From: Streptomyces sp. CBMA291
Lineage (GTDB): Bacteria; Actinomycetota; Actinomycetes; Streptomycetales; Streptomycetaceae
DNA length: 64,000 nucleotides
Direction of reading: 5' to 3'
Assembly: GCF_014596525.1 (NCBI RefSeq)
Contig: NZ_MSJP01000022.1
Span: 124,001 to 188,000, forward strand
The position numbers and the translations under genes are program-made. Within the stretch, counting starts at the first letter, position 1, and each line of letters opens with the position of its first letter. Below are positions 43,553-52,311 of this stretch, piece after piece. Below the pieces are notes generated by a model. That model saw only the letters and a list, made by a program, of their open reading frames with translations. It was not told where the DNA came from and did not search any database.

Positions 43553-43813
43553 GACCAGGCGTCCCGCCCTGCCGCGCCCGCCCCGGTCACCCGTTCGGCA
43601 GCGCCGCCCGCACCCCGCCTCCGTACCGGCTCCCACCTGCGCGAACGCACGAATTCCGGGGGTCCGGCCGGGCCACACGGGCCCTTCCTGATGCTCCATC
43701 AGGAGGCGGGGCGCGGCGCGCGGCTCTTATCTCGGTCCTATGAGGTCGCTCCCGGGACGGTCCCGCCCGGGAGGACCGACCGGCATGACCGCTCGCGCGC
43801 CCCGGAGGCCCCC

Positions 43814-44329
43814 ATGCGCACCCCCGTCCGTCTCCTCACCGGTACCGCGCTGACGGTGGTCGCGCTCGGGGTGTTCGCCGCCCCGACGGCGTACGCCAAC
43901 GAGCACGAGCGTCCCGAGCCCCTGGAGATCTACCCGGCCACGGCCTCCCCCGGCACCACCGTCAACGTCCACACCCGCGCCTGCGGCAAGCACGGGCACG
44001 GCGTCGGCGACGCGAACGCGCTGGGCGCGGGCGAGTTCCAGCTGCACCCGAGCGGCCGCGAGGAAGTCGTGGTCGGAGAGTTCCGGGTGCCGGAGCACGT
44101 CCGGCCCGGCACCTACGGCATCAGCGTGGCCTGCGACAACGGCAAGACGGCCCGGGGTGACCTGGAGGTCGCCCGCCGGGGTCCGAGCGGCCATGTACCG
44201 ACCGGAGTCGGCGGCAGCGTCGGCCCCGACATCACCCAGGTCACGGCGGGTGCGGCGGTGCTGGCCGCGACCGCCGTCGGCGGGGTCTGGCTCCTGCGCC
44301 GCCGGGCGAGCGGCGCGCAGGGCCACTGA
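43814..44329 (+). CDS. Secreted protein with C-terminal membrane anchor
   Basis: A 171-residue protein from ATG 43814 (GGAGG about 6 nt upstream). The signal peptide ends near TAYA. A beta-rich extracellular domain of about 100 residues (LEIYPATASPGTTVNVHTRAC then FRVPEHVRPGTYGISVAC) has a Cys pair, and a single C-terminal helix is followed by LLRRRASG, the pattern of cell-wall or membrane-anchored surface proteins. There is no LPxTG. The class F sortase 85 bp downstream makes a functional pair plausible, although the sorting signal is not canonical. Confidence 0.75.
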   Translation: MRTPVRLLTGTALTVVALGVFAAPTAYANEHERPEPLEIYPATASPGTTVNVHTRACGKHGHGVGDANALGAGEFQLHPSGREEVVVGEFRVPEHVRPGTYGISVACDNGKTARGDLEVARRGPSGHVPTGVGGSVGPDITQVTAGAAVLAATAVGGVWLLRRRASGAQGH

Positions 44330-44414
44330 GACCGACCGCCCCCCTGCCCCCGCCGGGCCCCGTGCGTGACCGGCGGGGGCAGGCCACAGCCACGCGCCGA
44401 CCGAGGGGAGCCAG

Positions 44415-45032
44415 GTGAGCAACAGGAGCAAGGGGTGGGGTCTCGCCGTCGCCGCCTGCGTGGGGCTCTGGCTCGTCCAGAACGGCTCGGAGCAGGTCAC
44501 CCCGCCCGTACCGTCAGCGGCCCAGGCCTTCGCCGCCGGGCCCAGCGTGCACACCGACGCCGCCGCCGACCCGCTGCCGCCTTCGCCGCCGGTCCGGCTG
44601 CGCATCCCCGAGACCGACGTGGACACCCCGCTGACCCCGCTCGGGCTCTCGGCGGGCGGTTCGCTCGACGTGCCACCGGCCGGGAACCGGAACCTGGCCG
44701 GCTGGTACCGGGACGGCACGGCGCCCGGCGCCAAGGGCACCGCGATCGTCGCGGGGCACGTCGACAACGCCGAGGGACCGGCCGTCTTCTACACGCTCGG
44801 CGCGCTGCGCAAGGGGCACCGTGTGGAGGTGGACCGGCGGGACGGGCGTACGGCCGTGTTCACGATCGACGCGGTCGAGGTGTACGCGAACGAGGACTTC
44901 CCCGACCGGCGGGTGTACGACGAGGCCGACCGCGCCGAGATCCGGCTCATCACCTGCGGCGGCGGCTTCTCGAAGAAGAACGGCTACCAGGGGAACGTGG
45001 TCGCCTTCGGGCACCTCATCGGGGTGCGGTGA
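44415..45032 (+). CDS. Class F sortase
   Basis: A 205-residue protein; GTG 44415 follows GAGGGGA. It has one N-terminal membrane helix, a Pro/Ala linker, and a sortase beta-barrel beginning RLRIPETDVDTPLTPLGL. The catalytic His is in IVAGHVDN and the Cys in RLITCGGGF. The usual catalytic Arg after the Cys strand is not obvious (GYQGNVVAFGHL). Class F sortases are extracytoplasmic transpeptidases or related hydrolases whose substrates in Streptomyces are poorly known. Likely partner: the secreted protein just upstream. Confidence 0.87.
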   Translation: MSNRSKGWGLAVAACVGLWLVQNGSEQVTPPVPSAAQAFAAGPSVHTDAAADPLPPSPPVRLRIPETDVDTPLTPLGLSAGGSLDVPPAGNRNLAGWYRDGTAPGAKGTAIVAGHVDNAEGPAVFYTLGALRKGHRVEVDRRDGRTAVFTIDAVEVYANEDFPDRRVYDEADRAEIRLITCGGGFSKKNGYQGNVVAFGHLIGVR

Positions 45033-45101
45033 CCGGCACCCGGCGGCGCGGCACGGCCCCGGTCCTGGCCCGGTGACGCCCGGCGGCGCGGCCCCCGCGG
45101 C

Positions 45102-45887
45102 TCATCCCCACTGGTCGAACGCGAGCTTCGCGACCAGGGACAGGACCACGACCAGCAGCACTCCGCGGACGAACTCGGCGCCCCTGCTCAGCGCCATCCG
45201 CGCCCCGACGGTCCCGCCGACCAGGTTGAAGACGGCCATCACGGCGGCCAGCTGCCAGAACACGCTGCCCTGGTAGGCGAACATGGCGAGCGCGCCCGCG
45301 TTGGTGCAGACGTTGACGATCTTCGCGGTCGCGGAGGCCGTCACCAGGTCGAGATGGAGTACGGCGGTCAGCGCGAGGACCAGGAAGGTGCCGGTGCCGG
45401 GCCCGAACAGGCCGTCGTAGAAACCGATGCCGCCGCCCACCACGACGATCGCGGTCACGACCCGCGCCCGGGTCAGCGGCGCCCGCTCGGCCCCCTCGGC
45501 CCGCGCCCCGAAGGACGGCCGCAGCACCACGAAGCCCGCCACCGCGAGCAGCACCACCATGATGACCGGGCGCAGCACGTCACTGCTGATCCCGGCCGCG
45601 AAGAAGGCACCGGCCATGGAGCCCGCGAGGGCCGCGAGGCCGATGCGGAAGGCTCTGCCCACCCGCACCGGGGCCTTGCGGACGTAGGTGACGGCGGCGC
45701 CGGTGGTCCCCACTATGGCGACGGCCTTGTTGGTGCCGAGGATGTGGGCGGCGGGGACGTGCGGGAGGCCGAGCAGCAGGGCGGGCAGCAGGAGCAGCCC
45801 TCCACCGCCGACCACGGCGTCGATCCAGCCCGCCACCAGCGCGGCGAGGCACAGCAGGACGAGTGCGGTCAGCGAGATGTCGGGCAT
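45102..45887 (-). CDS. TauE/SafE-family sulfite/organosulfonate exporter-like permease
   Basis: A 261-residue integral membrane protein with about eight helices. The family's two repeats start GWIDAVVGGGGLLLLPALLL and GGGIGFYDGLFGPGTGTFL, the conserved Gly-rich loops of TauE/SafE. ILGTNKAVAIVGTTGA and ATAKIVNVCTNAGAL are the matching second motifs. Members move sulfite, taurine breakdown products or other anions. No sulfur genes are adjacent. Confidence 0.85.
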   Translation of the reverse strand: MPDISLTALVLLCLAALVAGWIDAVVGGGGLLLLPALLLGLPHVPAAHILGTNKAVAIVGTTGAAVTYVRKAPVRVGRAFRIGLAALAGSMAGAFFAAGISSDVLRPVIMVVLLAVAGFVVLRPSFGARAEGAERAPLTRARVVTAIVVVGGGIGFYDGLFGPGTGTFLVLALTAVLHLDLVTASATAKIVNVCTNAGALAMFAYQGSVFWQLAAVMAVFNLVGGTVGARMALSRGAEFVRGVLLVVVLSLVAKLAFDQWG

Positions 45888-46014
45888 GCCGGTGAGCCTA
45901 GGGAGGCTCCTGTGGCGCCGTCCATCGATCTCGGGAGAGTTGAGCTAGGTCTGAGCTTGCCATGTCAGGTCCGAGCCGGCCGTGCCGGATCAGGGCAGGT
46001 CAGGGCGGGTCGGG

Positions 46015-46209
46015 TCAGGGCGCGGGCGCCGGGCTCGTCGCGTGCGTTTCGCGGTCCGGGGCCGGTGGGGCGGCTGGGCTGACGGAGGCGGTGAGCAGGG
46101 TCGCGGCGAGCGCCCCGGCACCGGCGAGGGCGACCGCGAGCCGCCGCCTGGCCCGCCCGACGGCGACGGCGGAGCCGGGAGCGGGCGGGGTACGGCGTTG
46201 CCTACGCAT
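46015..46209 (-). CDS. Short signal-peptide-only protein, possibly a truncated FMN-binding partner
   Basis: A 64-residue frame whose ATG 46209 overlaps the end of the ferric-reductase-like gene by 8 bp. It is a basic N-terminus, a hydrophobic core (AVALAGAGALAATLLTASV) and a Pro/Ala tail, then stop. In many actinomycetes this reductase is followed by an exported FMN-binding protein; here only the signal and linker remain, so the gene may be truncated. Could also be non-coding. Confidence 0.35.
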   Translation of the reverse strand: MRRQRRTPPAPGSAVAVGRARRRLAVALAGAGALAATLLTASVSPAAPPAPDRETHATSPAPAP

Positions 46210-47854
46210 GGTCGAAGTCCTCGCTGTGGATACGGGAGGCCGGGACCCCGGCCCGGATCAGGGCGGCGGTGGCGGCCCGTGCCATCGCGGGCGGCCCGCA
46301 CAGATAGACGTCGTGGGCGGCGAGGTCCGGCACCAGATGGCGCAGGGCGCGCGGGGCCAGCGGGTCGTAGGGGCCGTCCGAGGGTCCCAGGAGGAAGTGG
46401 AGCGCGGCCCGCCGTTCCCGGGCGATGTCTTCCAGTTCGGCGCGCAGGACGAGCCCCGTCGCGTCGGACGCCCGGTAGAGCAGGGTCACGTCGCCGGGCC
46501 CGCCGGGCAGGGTCTCGAAGAGGGCCCGCAGCGGGGTGATGCCGACGCCCCCGGCGAGCAGCAGCACCTTGCGGCGGGTGCGGCGGTGGGCGGTGAGCGC
46601 GCCGAACGGGCCCGAGGCGAGCACCCGGGTGCCGGGCTTGAGGCGGCGGATGCGGCGGGTGTGGTCGCCGAGTTCCTTGACGGTGATGCGGAGGGTGTCG
46701 TCGCGGACGGGCGCGGAGAGCGAGAAGGGCAGCGCGGTCGCCCGGAGTCCGGGCCGCAGGAAACGCCAGCGGAAGAACTGGCCGGGTTCGGCGCGCAGTC
46801 CGGCCACTCCCCGGCCCCGGACGAGGACGGAGACGACGCCGGGGCCCTCGTCGCGGACCTCGACGACCCGCAGGTCGTGGCGGAGGGCGGCGCGGACGGG
46901 GACGACGATCCGGTACCAGACGAGGAGGACGGCGACGGTGGTGTGGGCCATCGACCAGAGCCAGCGGGTGAGGAGTCCGCCGACGAGGTCGGGGCCGACG
47001 AGCTGATGGGCGAAGCCGAGGGCGGCGGCGAGGAGGGCGCCGAGGTGGACGGCCCGCCAGGTCTCGTGCCGGACCCGGCGGCGCACGGCCCGCGCGGAGG
47101 TGACGCCCACGGCGACGAAGAGGGCGGTGCCCGCGGTGGCGGCGGCGATGGCCCCGTACGCGAGGAGGTCGGCGGAGGCGGTGACGAGGTCGGTACGGGC
47201 GTGCACGGCGTAGCCGCAGAGGGCGAGGGCCGCGTGCGCGCCGACGAGCCCGAGGGCGTACCGGCCGCCCCGGGCGTGCCAGCGGGCGAGCCGGTCGGCG
47301 CCGACACCGTGCTCGATCGCCGGGACCCTGGCCATGAGCAGCAGCAGGACGAGGACGCCGTATCCGGCGAGGAGACCCGCGAGATGGGCGCCGCCGGCGA
47401 AGAGGATGTCGGGCCGGGCGGAGAGCCGGGCCTGGACGCCCCACAGGAGGGTGACCGCACCGGCTCCGACGAGGATGCCGACCCGCATCCGGTCGGGGGC
47501 GAGCCGCAGGGCGGGGACGTCGGGGATCCCGGGGGCGGGGGCGGCCGGGACCGGTGTGACGGAGGGGGCTTCCGGGGCGGGGGAGGCGGCTTCCGGGGCG
47601 GGGGTGCCGTAGGGGTCCGGGGTGCCGGAAGGAGCCGGGGCGCCGGAAGAGGCCGGGGTGCCGGAAGAGGCCGGGGGGCGGACCGGGCGCGCGGTGGGGG
47701 CCGGGAAGGGGACGGCCGCCGGGAAGGGGACGGGGGCCGGGTGTCCGGGCAGTCGCACACGGAGGGGCTGAGAGGGCGGAGGGACAAGGGAGTTGGGGTG
47801 GGGATGGGGGTGGGGATGGGGGTGGGGGCGGGCCTCGGGGGTCACATCCGGCAC
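46202..47854 (-). CDS. Ferric-reductase-like membrane flavocytochrome
   Basis: A frame of up to 550 residues. The first 120 are low-complexity (HPHPHPHPHP from a simple GGGGAT/GGGGT repeat, then Pro/Ala/Ser), so the true start may be nearer MRVGILVGAG (residue 122). Next come six membrane helices with paired His (ARWHARGGRYALGLVGAHAA, TWRAVHLGALL, FAHQLV), typical haem ligands. The cytosolic FAD/NAD(P)H ferredoxin-reductase domain has ALPFSLSAP, LLLAGGVGITPLRAL and VYLCGPPAM. Electrons would pass from NAD(P)H through FAD and haem across the membrane to an exported acceptor. Confidence 0.85.
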   Translation of the reverse strand: MPDVTPEARPHPHPHPHPHPNSLVPPPSQPLRVRLPGHPAPVPFPAAVPFPAPTARPVRPPASSGTPASSGAPAPSGTPDPYGTPAPEAASPAPEAPSVTPVPAAPAPGIPDVPALRLAPDRMRVGILVGAGAVTLLWGVQARLSARPDILFAGGAHLAGLLAGYGVLVLLLLMARVPAIEHGVGADRLARWHARGGRYALGLVGAHAALALCGYAVHARTDLVTASADLLAYGAIAAATAGTALFVAVGVTSARAVRRRVRHETWRAVHLGALLAAALGFAHQLVGPDLVGGLLTRWLWSMAHTTVAVLLVWYRIVVPVRAALRHDLRVVEVRDEGPGVVSVLVRGRGVAGLRAEPGQFFRWRFLRPGLRATALPFSLSAPVRDDTLRITVKELGDHTRRIRRLKPGTRVLASGPFGALTAHRRTRRKVLLLAGGVGITPLRALFETLPGGPGDVTLLYRASDATGLVLRAELEDIARERRAALHFLLGPSDGPYDPLAPRALRHLVPDLAAHDVYLCGPPAMARAATAALIRAGVPASRIHSEDFDHA

Positions 47855-48256
47855 CCTAGGGTCCGGTTCCGGCCGGCGTCCCCCGGCTCGGTCCCGTCCC
47901 CATGATCCTTAAGGCGGGCTTGAGCCGAGGCTGACCACGGGTTAACCCCGGCGGACCCCACGGCGGCGAGCGGTGTGCCTCGCGGCACCGGACGGTCGAC
48001 TTCACGCCACCCGGACAGCCGGGCCTCACCGCACCCCACGACCGACTTCACGCCACCCCGGCAGCTCCCCTCACAGCCCCCGAACCGGCGCCCGGAGACC
48101 GGTGTTCCACGCGGGAAACAGCCGGGGTGCACTCGGGTAACACCGGCCGCGCAGGCTTCCGTACGAGGGCGGGAACCGCTCGCCCCCGCCCTTCCGGCGG
48201 GAACCGTCCGCCCCGCCCTGCCCACTCGCCCGCCCGCCCATCACGGAGGCATCGAC
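47855..48256. other. Divergent upstream region of nirB
   Basis: About 400 bp between the ferric-reductase-like gene and nirB. It contains a 15-bp direct repeat GACTTCACGCCACCC (near 47999 and 48044) and a GlnR-like site at 48104-48119. No coding frame is credible. Confidence 0.45.
48104..48141 (+). promoter_or_regulatory. Candidate GlnR-binding region of nirB
   Basis: GTTCC-N6-GAAAC (48104-48119) fits the actinomycete GlnR box gTnAC-N6-GaAAC except for one position, and a further GTAAC half-site lies at 48137. It is about 140 bp upstream of nirB, a known GlnR target in Streptomyces; the site itself is my inference. Confidence 0.45.
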
Positions 48257-50863
48257 ATGAGCGCCGCCCCGAACACCGCCCCGGACTCCCCCGGAACCCC
48301 GCGCGTACCGACGATCGTCCTGGTCGGCCATGGGATGGTCGGCCAGCGGTTCCTGGAGGAGCTGGCCCGTCGGGGCGTCGCGGCGCGGGCCAGGATCGTC
48401 GTGCTCTGCGAGGAGCCGCGCCCCGCCTACGACCGCGTCCGGCTCAGCTCGTACTTCTCCGGCAGGACGCCCGAGGAGCTTTCGGTGGTCGAGGACGGCT
48501 TCCTCGACGAGCACGGCATCGAGCTGTACGTGGGCGATCCGGCGGAGACGGTGGACCGCGAAGCCCGTACGGTCACGGCTCGTTCGGGCCGGACCTTCGG
48601 CTACGACACGCTCGTCCTCGCCACCGGCTCGTACCCCTTCGTGCCCCCGGTGCCCGGCAAGGACGCCCGGGGCTGCTTCGTCTACCGGACGATCGAGGAC
48701 CTGCTCGCGATCGAGGAGTACGCGAAGACGGCGAGGACCGGCGCGGTCGTCGGCGGCGGGCTGCTCGGACTCGAAGCGGCGGGCGCGCTCCAGGGACTCG
48801 GACTCGGCACGCACATCGTGGAGTTCGCCCCGCGTCTGATGCCGGTGCAGGTCGACGAGGGCGGCGGCGCGGTGCTGCGGCGCACGATCGAGCGGCGGGG
48901 GCTGACCGTGCACACCGGGACGGGCACCCGGGAGGTGCTGGCCGAGGACGGCGCCGTGACGGGCATGGTCCTGACGGACGGAGCCGAACTGGCCGTGGAC
49001 ATGGTCGTGTTCTCGGCGGGGGTACGCCCCCGGGACGGGCTGGCGCGGGAGTGCGGGCTGGCCGTCGGGGAGCGCGGCGGGGTCGCGGTCGACGCGTGGT
49101 GCCGCACCTCCGACCCGGCGGTCTTCGCGATCGGCGAGTGCGCGCTGGCCACCGACGGGCGGGTGTACGGACTGGTGGCGCCGGGGTACGAGATGGCACG
49201 GACGGTGGCCGCCGTCCTCGCGGGCGAGCCGGACGGCGAGGGCTTCACGGGCGCCGACACCTCGGCGAGCCTGAAGCTGCTCGGGGTGGACGTGGCCTCG
49301 TTCGGCGACGCGCACGGCACGACGGAGGGCTGTCTCGACGTGGTGTACGCGGACGCCCGCGCGGGTGTCTACAAGAAGCTGGTGGTGGACGGCGAGGGCG
49401 TGCTGCTCGGCGGTGTCCTGGTCGGCGACGCCGAGGCGTACGGGCTGCTGCGGCCCCTCACCGGCACCGTGCCGCCGGTCGCCCCCGAACAGCTGGTGCT
49501 GCCCCCGGGCGCGGGGGCGCCGGTGGCGCTCGGTCCCGGGGCGCTGCCGGACGAGGCGGTGATCTGTTCCTGCCACAACGTGTCGAAGCGGGAGATCGCC
49601 GCCCGCTCCTCACTGGCCGAGGTGAAGCGGGACACCAAGGCGGGCACGGGATGCGGCAGCTGTCTGAAAATGATCGGGAAGCTGCTGCCGCCCGCCGCCG
49701 ACCAGGGGCTCTGCGGCTGCTTCCCGTACGGGCGGAGCGAGTTGTACGAGATCGCCCGCACCCGGCGGATCGGCTCCTTCGCCGCACTGCTCGACGCCCA
49801 CGGGCGGCCGGAGGCGCGTGGCGGCGAGGGCTGCGAGGTGTGCAAGCCGGCCGTCGGCTCGATCCTGGCCTCCCTCGCTCCCGGCTACATCCTGGACGGC
49901 GAGCAGGCCGCGCTCCAGGACACCAACGATCATTTCCTCGCCAACTTGCAGCGCAACGGCTCCTATTCGGTCGTGCCGCGCGTCCCGGGCGGCGAGATCA
50001 CCCCGGAGAAGCTGATCGTGATCGGGGAGGTGGCCCGGGACTTCGGCCTCTACACGAAGATCACCGGCGGGCAGCGGATCGACCTCTTCGGCGCCCGGGT
50101 GGACCAACTCCCCACGATCTGGGCCCGTCTGGTCGAAGCGGGCTTCGAGTCGGGGCACGCGTACGGCAAGGCACTGCGCACGGTGAAGTCCTGCGTGGGG
50201 CAGACCTGGTGCCGGTACGGCGTCCAGGACTCGATGCGGATGGCGATCCGGCTCGAACTGCGCTACCGGGGACTTCGCGCCCCGCACAAGCTGAAGTCGG
50301 CGGTCTCGGGGTGCGCCCGCGAGTGCGCCGAGGCCCAGTCGAAGGACTTCGGGGTCATCGCGACGGCCCACGGCTGGAACCTCCACGTGGGCGGGAACGG
50401 GGGCGCGACCCCGCGCCACGCGGACCTGCTCGCCCAGGACCTCTCGGACGCCGAACTGGTGCGGCTGATCGACCGGTTCCTGATGTTCTACATCCGGACG
50501 GCGGACCGGCTCGAACGGACCTCGACCTGGCTGGAACGCCTGGACGGCGGGCTCGACCACCTCAAGGACGTCCTCGTACGCGACTCGCTCGGACTCTGCG
50601 CCGAGCTGGAGGCGCTGATGACGGAGCACGTCGGCGGCTACCGGGACGAGTGGGCGCAGACCCTGGACGATCCGGAGCGGCTCGCGCGCTTCGTCTCCTT
50701 CGTGAACGCGCCGGAGGCACCCGACCCCTCGGTCCGGTTCGTGCCCGAGCGCGACCAGATCAAGCCCGACCTCGTCTCGCTCACCGCCGGGCCGCCGAAC
50801 GCCGGACCGCTGGCCGCCGGAACCCCTGCCGCCGGAACCCTGGAAGGGGCCACCTCCCGATGA
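48257..50863 (+). CDS. nirB: Assimilatory nitrite reductase large subunit
   Basis: An 868-residue enzyme from ATG 48257 with GGAGG 8 nt upstream; the frame extends upstream without support. The N-terminal FAD/NAD(P)H domains have VLVGHGMVGQRFLEEL, GAVVGGGLLGLEAAGAL and SDPAVFAIGECA. A BFD-like [2Fe-2S] domain has CSCHNVSKREI and TKAGTGCGSC. The C-terminal sirohaem/[4Fe-4S] part has CVGQTWC and SGCARECAEAQSKDFG, the four cluster cysteines. It reduces nitrite to ammonium in the cytoplasm. The stop overlaps the nirD start. Confidence 0.95.
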   Translation: MSAAPNTAPDSPGTPRVPTIVLVGHGMVGQRFLEELARRGVAARARIVVLCEEPRPAYDRVRLSSYFSGRTPEELSVVEDGFLDEHGIELYVGDPAETVDREARTVTARSGRTFGYDTLVLATGSYPFVPPVPGKDARGCFVYRTIEDLLAIEEYAKTARTGAVVGGGLLGLEAAGALQGLGLGTHIVEFAPRLMPVQVDEGGGAVLRRTIERRGLTVHTGTGTREVLAEDGAVTGMVLTDGAELAVDMVVFSAGVRPRDGLARECGLAVGERGGVAVDAWCRTSDPAVFAIGECALATDGRVYGLVAPGYEMARTVAAVLAGEPDGEGFTGADTSASLKLLGVDVASFGDAHGTTEGCLDVVYADARAGVYKKLVVDGEGVLLGGVLVGDAEAYGLLRPLTGTVPPVAPEQLVLPPGAGAPVALGPGALPDEAVICSCHNVSKREIAARSSLAEVKRDTKAGTGCGSCLKMIGKLLPPAADQGLCGCFPYGRSELYEIARTRRIGSFAALLDAHGRPEARGGEGCEVCKPAVGSILASLAPGYILDGEQAALQDTNDHFLANLQRNGSYSVVPRVPGGEITPEKLIVIGEVARDFGLYTKITGGQRIDLFGARVDQLPTIWARLVEAGFESGHAYGKALRTVKSCVGQTWCRYGVQDSMRMAIRLELRYRGLRAPHKLKSAVSGCARECAEAQSKDFGVIATAHGWNLHVGGNGGATPRHADLLAQDLSDAELVRLIDRFLMFYIRTADRLERTSTWLERLDGGLDHLKDVLVRDSLGLCAELEALMTEHVGGYRDEWAQTLDDPERLARFVSFVNAPEAPDPSVRFVPERDQIKPDLVSLTAGPPNAGPLAAGTPAAGTLEGATSR

Positions 50864-51192
50864 CGACCCTCGAACTCTCCCCGTCCCCCGGCTCGTGGCT
50901 GCCGGTCTGCGAGACGGCCCTGCTGACCCCGGGCCGGGGCGTGGCGGCGCTGCTCCCGGATGGCAGGCAGGCGGCGGTCTTCCGGGACCGCTCGGGCCGG
51001 GCGTACGCGATCGACAACCGCGACCCCTTCACGGGGGCGCAGGTCCTCTCCCGGGGGCTGGTCGGCTCGGCGGACGGGCGCCCGTTCGTGGCGTCGCCGC
51101 TCCTGAAGCAGCGCTTCGACCTGGAGACGGGCCGCTGCCTGGACGAGGAGGGGGTGACGGTGGCCGTCTATCCGGTACGGACCCTCGGGTAG
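50860..51192 (+). CDS. nirD: Nitrite reductase small subunit
   Basis: A 110-residue Rieske-fold protein, with its ATG overlapping the nirB stop (ATGA). As usual for NirD, the Cys and His cluster ligands of true Rieske proteins are absent (AIDNRDPFTGAQVLSRGLVG, SPLLKQRFDLETG). It is a structural partner of NirB. Confidence 0.92.
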   Translation: MTTLELSPSPGSWLPVCETALLTPGRGVAALLPDGRQAAVFRDRSGRAYAIDNRDPFTGAQVLSRGLVGSADGRPFVASPLLKQRFDLETGRCLDEEGVTVAVYPVRTLG

Positions 51193-51211
51193 CCGGGGCG
51201 GACGGGGGCGG

Positions 51212-51673
51212 TCAGGCGGCCGTGCGCAGTTCCAGGGCGGCCAGCGGGATGAACCCGCCGGCAGTGCCGCCGGAGCCCGCCTCGGCCACCGCGCCGGGTC
51301 CGGCGAGCCGCTTGAGCAGGGCGAGGGCGATCCGCTCGCCCTGCGCCTTGGCCCGCTCGGCGAGCGGCCCTGCGTACAGCCCGTCGACGTCGGCGTGCCA
51401 GAGCTGCACCCAGCGTCCGAAGTGGGCGGCGGTCAGGGGGCGCGCGGAGTGCAGCGCGGCGTGCGGGGCGAAGGCGTCGCGCCGGTACTCGGCGCCCCGC
51501 AGCAGGGCCCGCTCCCAGAAGTCCGTGATGTGCGGCAGATGGGCTTCGAGGTCGGTCCCGGCGATCTCGGTGAAGAAGGGACCGATGAGCGGATCGGCGA
51601 AGGCGGCGGTGTAGAAGCGGCGCAGCAGTACGTCGAGATCGGCACGGTCGCGGATGTCCCGGGTGGCACGCAT
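51212..51673 (-). CDS. Truncated hemoglobin (group III-like)
   Basis: A 153-residue globin from ATG 51673 (MRATRDIRDRADL). It has the 2-on-2 features: VLLRRFYTAAFADPLIGPFF with a distal Tyr, HLPHITDFWERALL, a His-containing F region (FAPHAALHS) and HFGRWVQLWHADVD. The last part is an Ala/Gly tail. Such globins bind O2 and NO. Lying convergent to nirBD with a 20-bp gap suggests a role in nitrogen-oxide handling, although it is not in the same transcript. Confidence 0.85.
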   Translation of the reverse strand: MRATRDIRDRADLDVLLRRFYTAAFADPLIGPFFTEIAGTDLEAHLPHITDFWERALLRGAEYRRDAFAPHAALHSARPLTAAHFGRWVQLWHADVDGLYAGPLAERAKAQGERIALALLKRLAGPGAVAEAGSGGTAGGFIPLAALELRTAA

Positions 51674-51960
51674 GCTCCCAGTGTCCCCGCCGACCCCGCC
51701 TCCCCCAAGAGCCGAAGGTCCCCGGGGCGCCCCGGGCCATGCCTCCCGGACCTCCAGCCCGCCCCCGTGGAACAGCAGGGCGCGGGGCGGGCGCCCGGAC
51801 CGGACCTCCCAGGCACTGCCGTGCACCAGGTCCCGGCCACCGGGGAGCCGTACCGAGCCGAGGGAACGCGCGAGGATCGACATGGCCCCGAAGCCGGCGG
51901 GCGGCACCGGCAACGGGGCGGGGCGTCGGACGCGGGCGGGACGGGCGGGGCCGGGGCGGA

Positions 51961-52190
51961 CGGGTACGGGGGCGGGGGCCTTCCGGGCGGGCCCGGGGGG
52001 CGGGTGGGGCGGGGGCCTTCCGGGCGGGCCCTGGGACGGGCGGGGCGGGTCCCGTGCCGGTGCCGTCGGCCCGCACACCCGGCCTCCACCCGGAAGGCCC
52101 CGACCCCCACGTCCAGCCCCGCCCGGAAGGTTCCGCCCCCGCACCCGGCCCCCGCCCGGAAGGCCCCGGCCCCGTCGCCGGGTGACCGCC
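51961..52190. repeat. GC-rich inverted repeat block upstream of the globin gene
   Basis: The motif GGGGCCTTCCGGGCGGG occurs twice (51975, 52012), and its inverse CCCGGAAGG(CC/TT)CC three times (52089, 52122, 52156). They form a large imperfect inverted repeat in a roughly 640-bp gene-free gap between divergent genes (51673 and 52312). A strong secondary structure or repeat-expansion locus; no gene is seen in it. Confidence 0.6.
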
Positions 52191-52208
52191 GTCTCCCCTT
52201 CATTACTT

Positions 52209-52225
52209 GTTGATGCTCAGTCAAC
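52209..52225. promoter_or_regulatory. Dyad upstream of PhoX-like gene
   Basis: GTTGA-N7-TCAAC lies about 90 bp before the GTG start. The two GTxxA-like 11-mers around it (GTTGATGCTCA, GTCAACTCTGT) faintly resemble direct repeats of a PHO box, but the match is weak. Confidence 0.3.
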
Positions 52226-52311
52226 TCTGTGCTCCTAGGTTCCGGAAGCGCGCGACCCCGTCGCCCGACCGGCGCGGCGGGGCGGATCACCATCCTTCTC
52301 GGGAGTGAGAC

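Noticed and set aside
42242-43699. 485-residue minus-strand frame spanning the FMN reductase and aminotransferase genes
   Set aside because: Composition-driven shadow with Pro/Ser runs; it crosses two genes with clear family motifs.
52209-52225. A definite PHO box upstream of the PhoX-like gene
   Set aside because: The 11-bp units match the known GTTCACC consensus too weakly; kept only as a dyad of unknown role.
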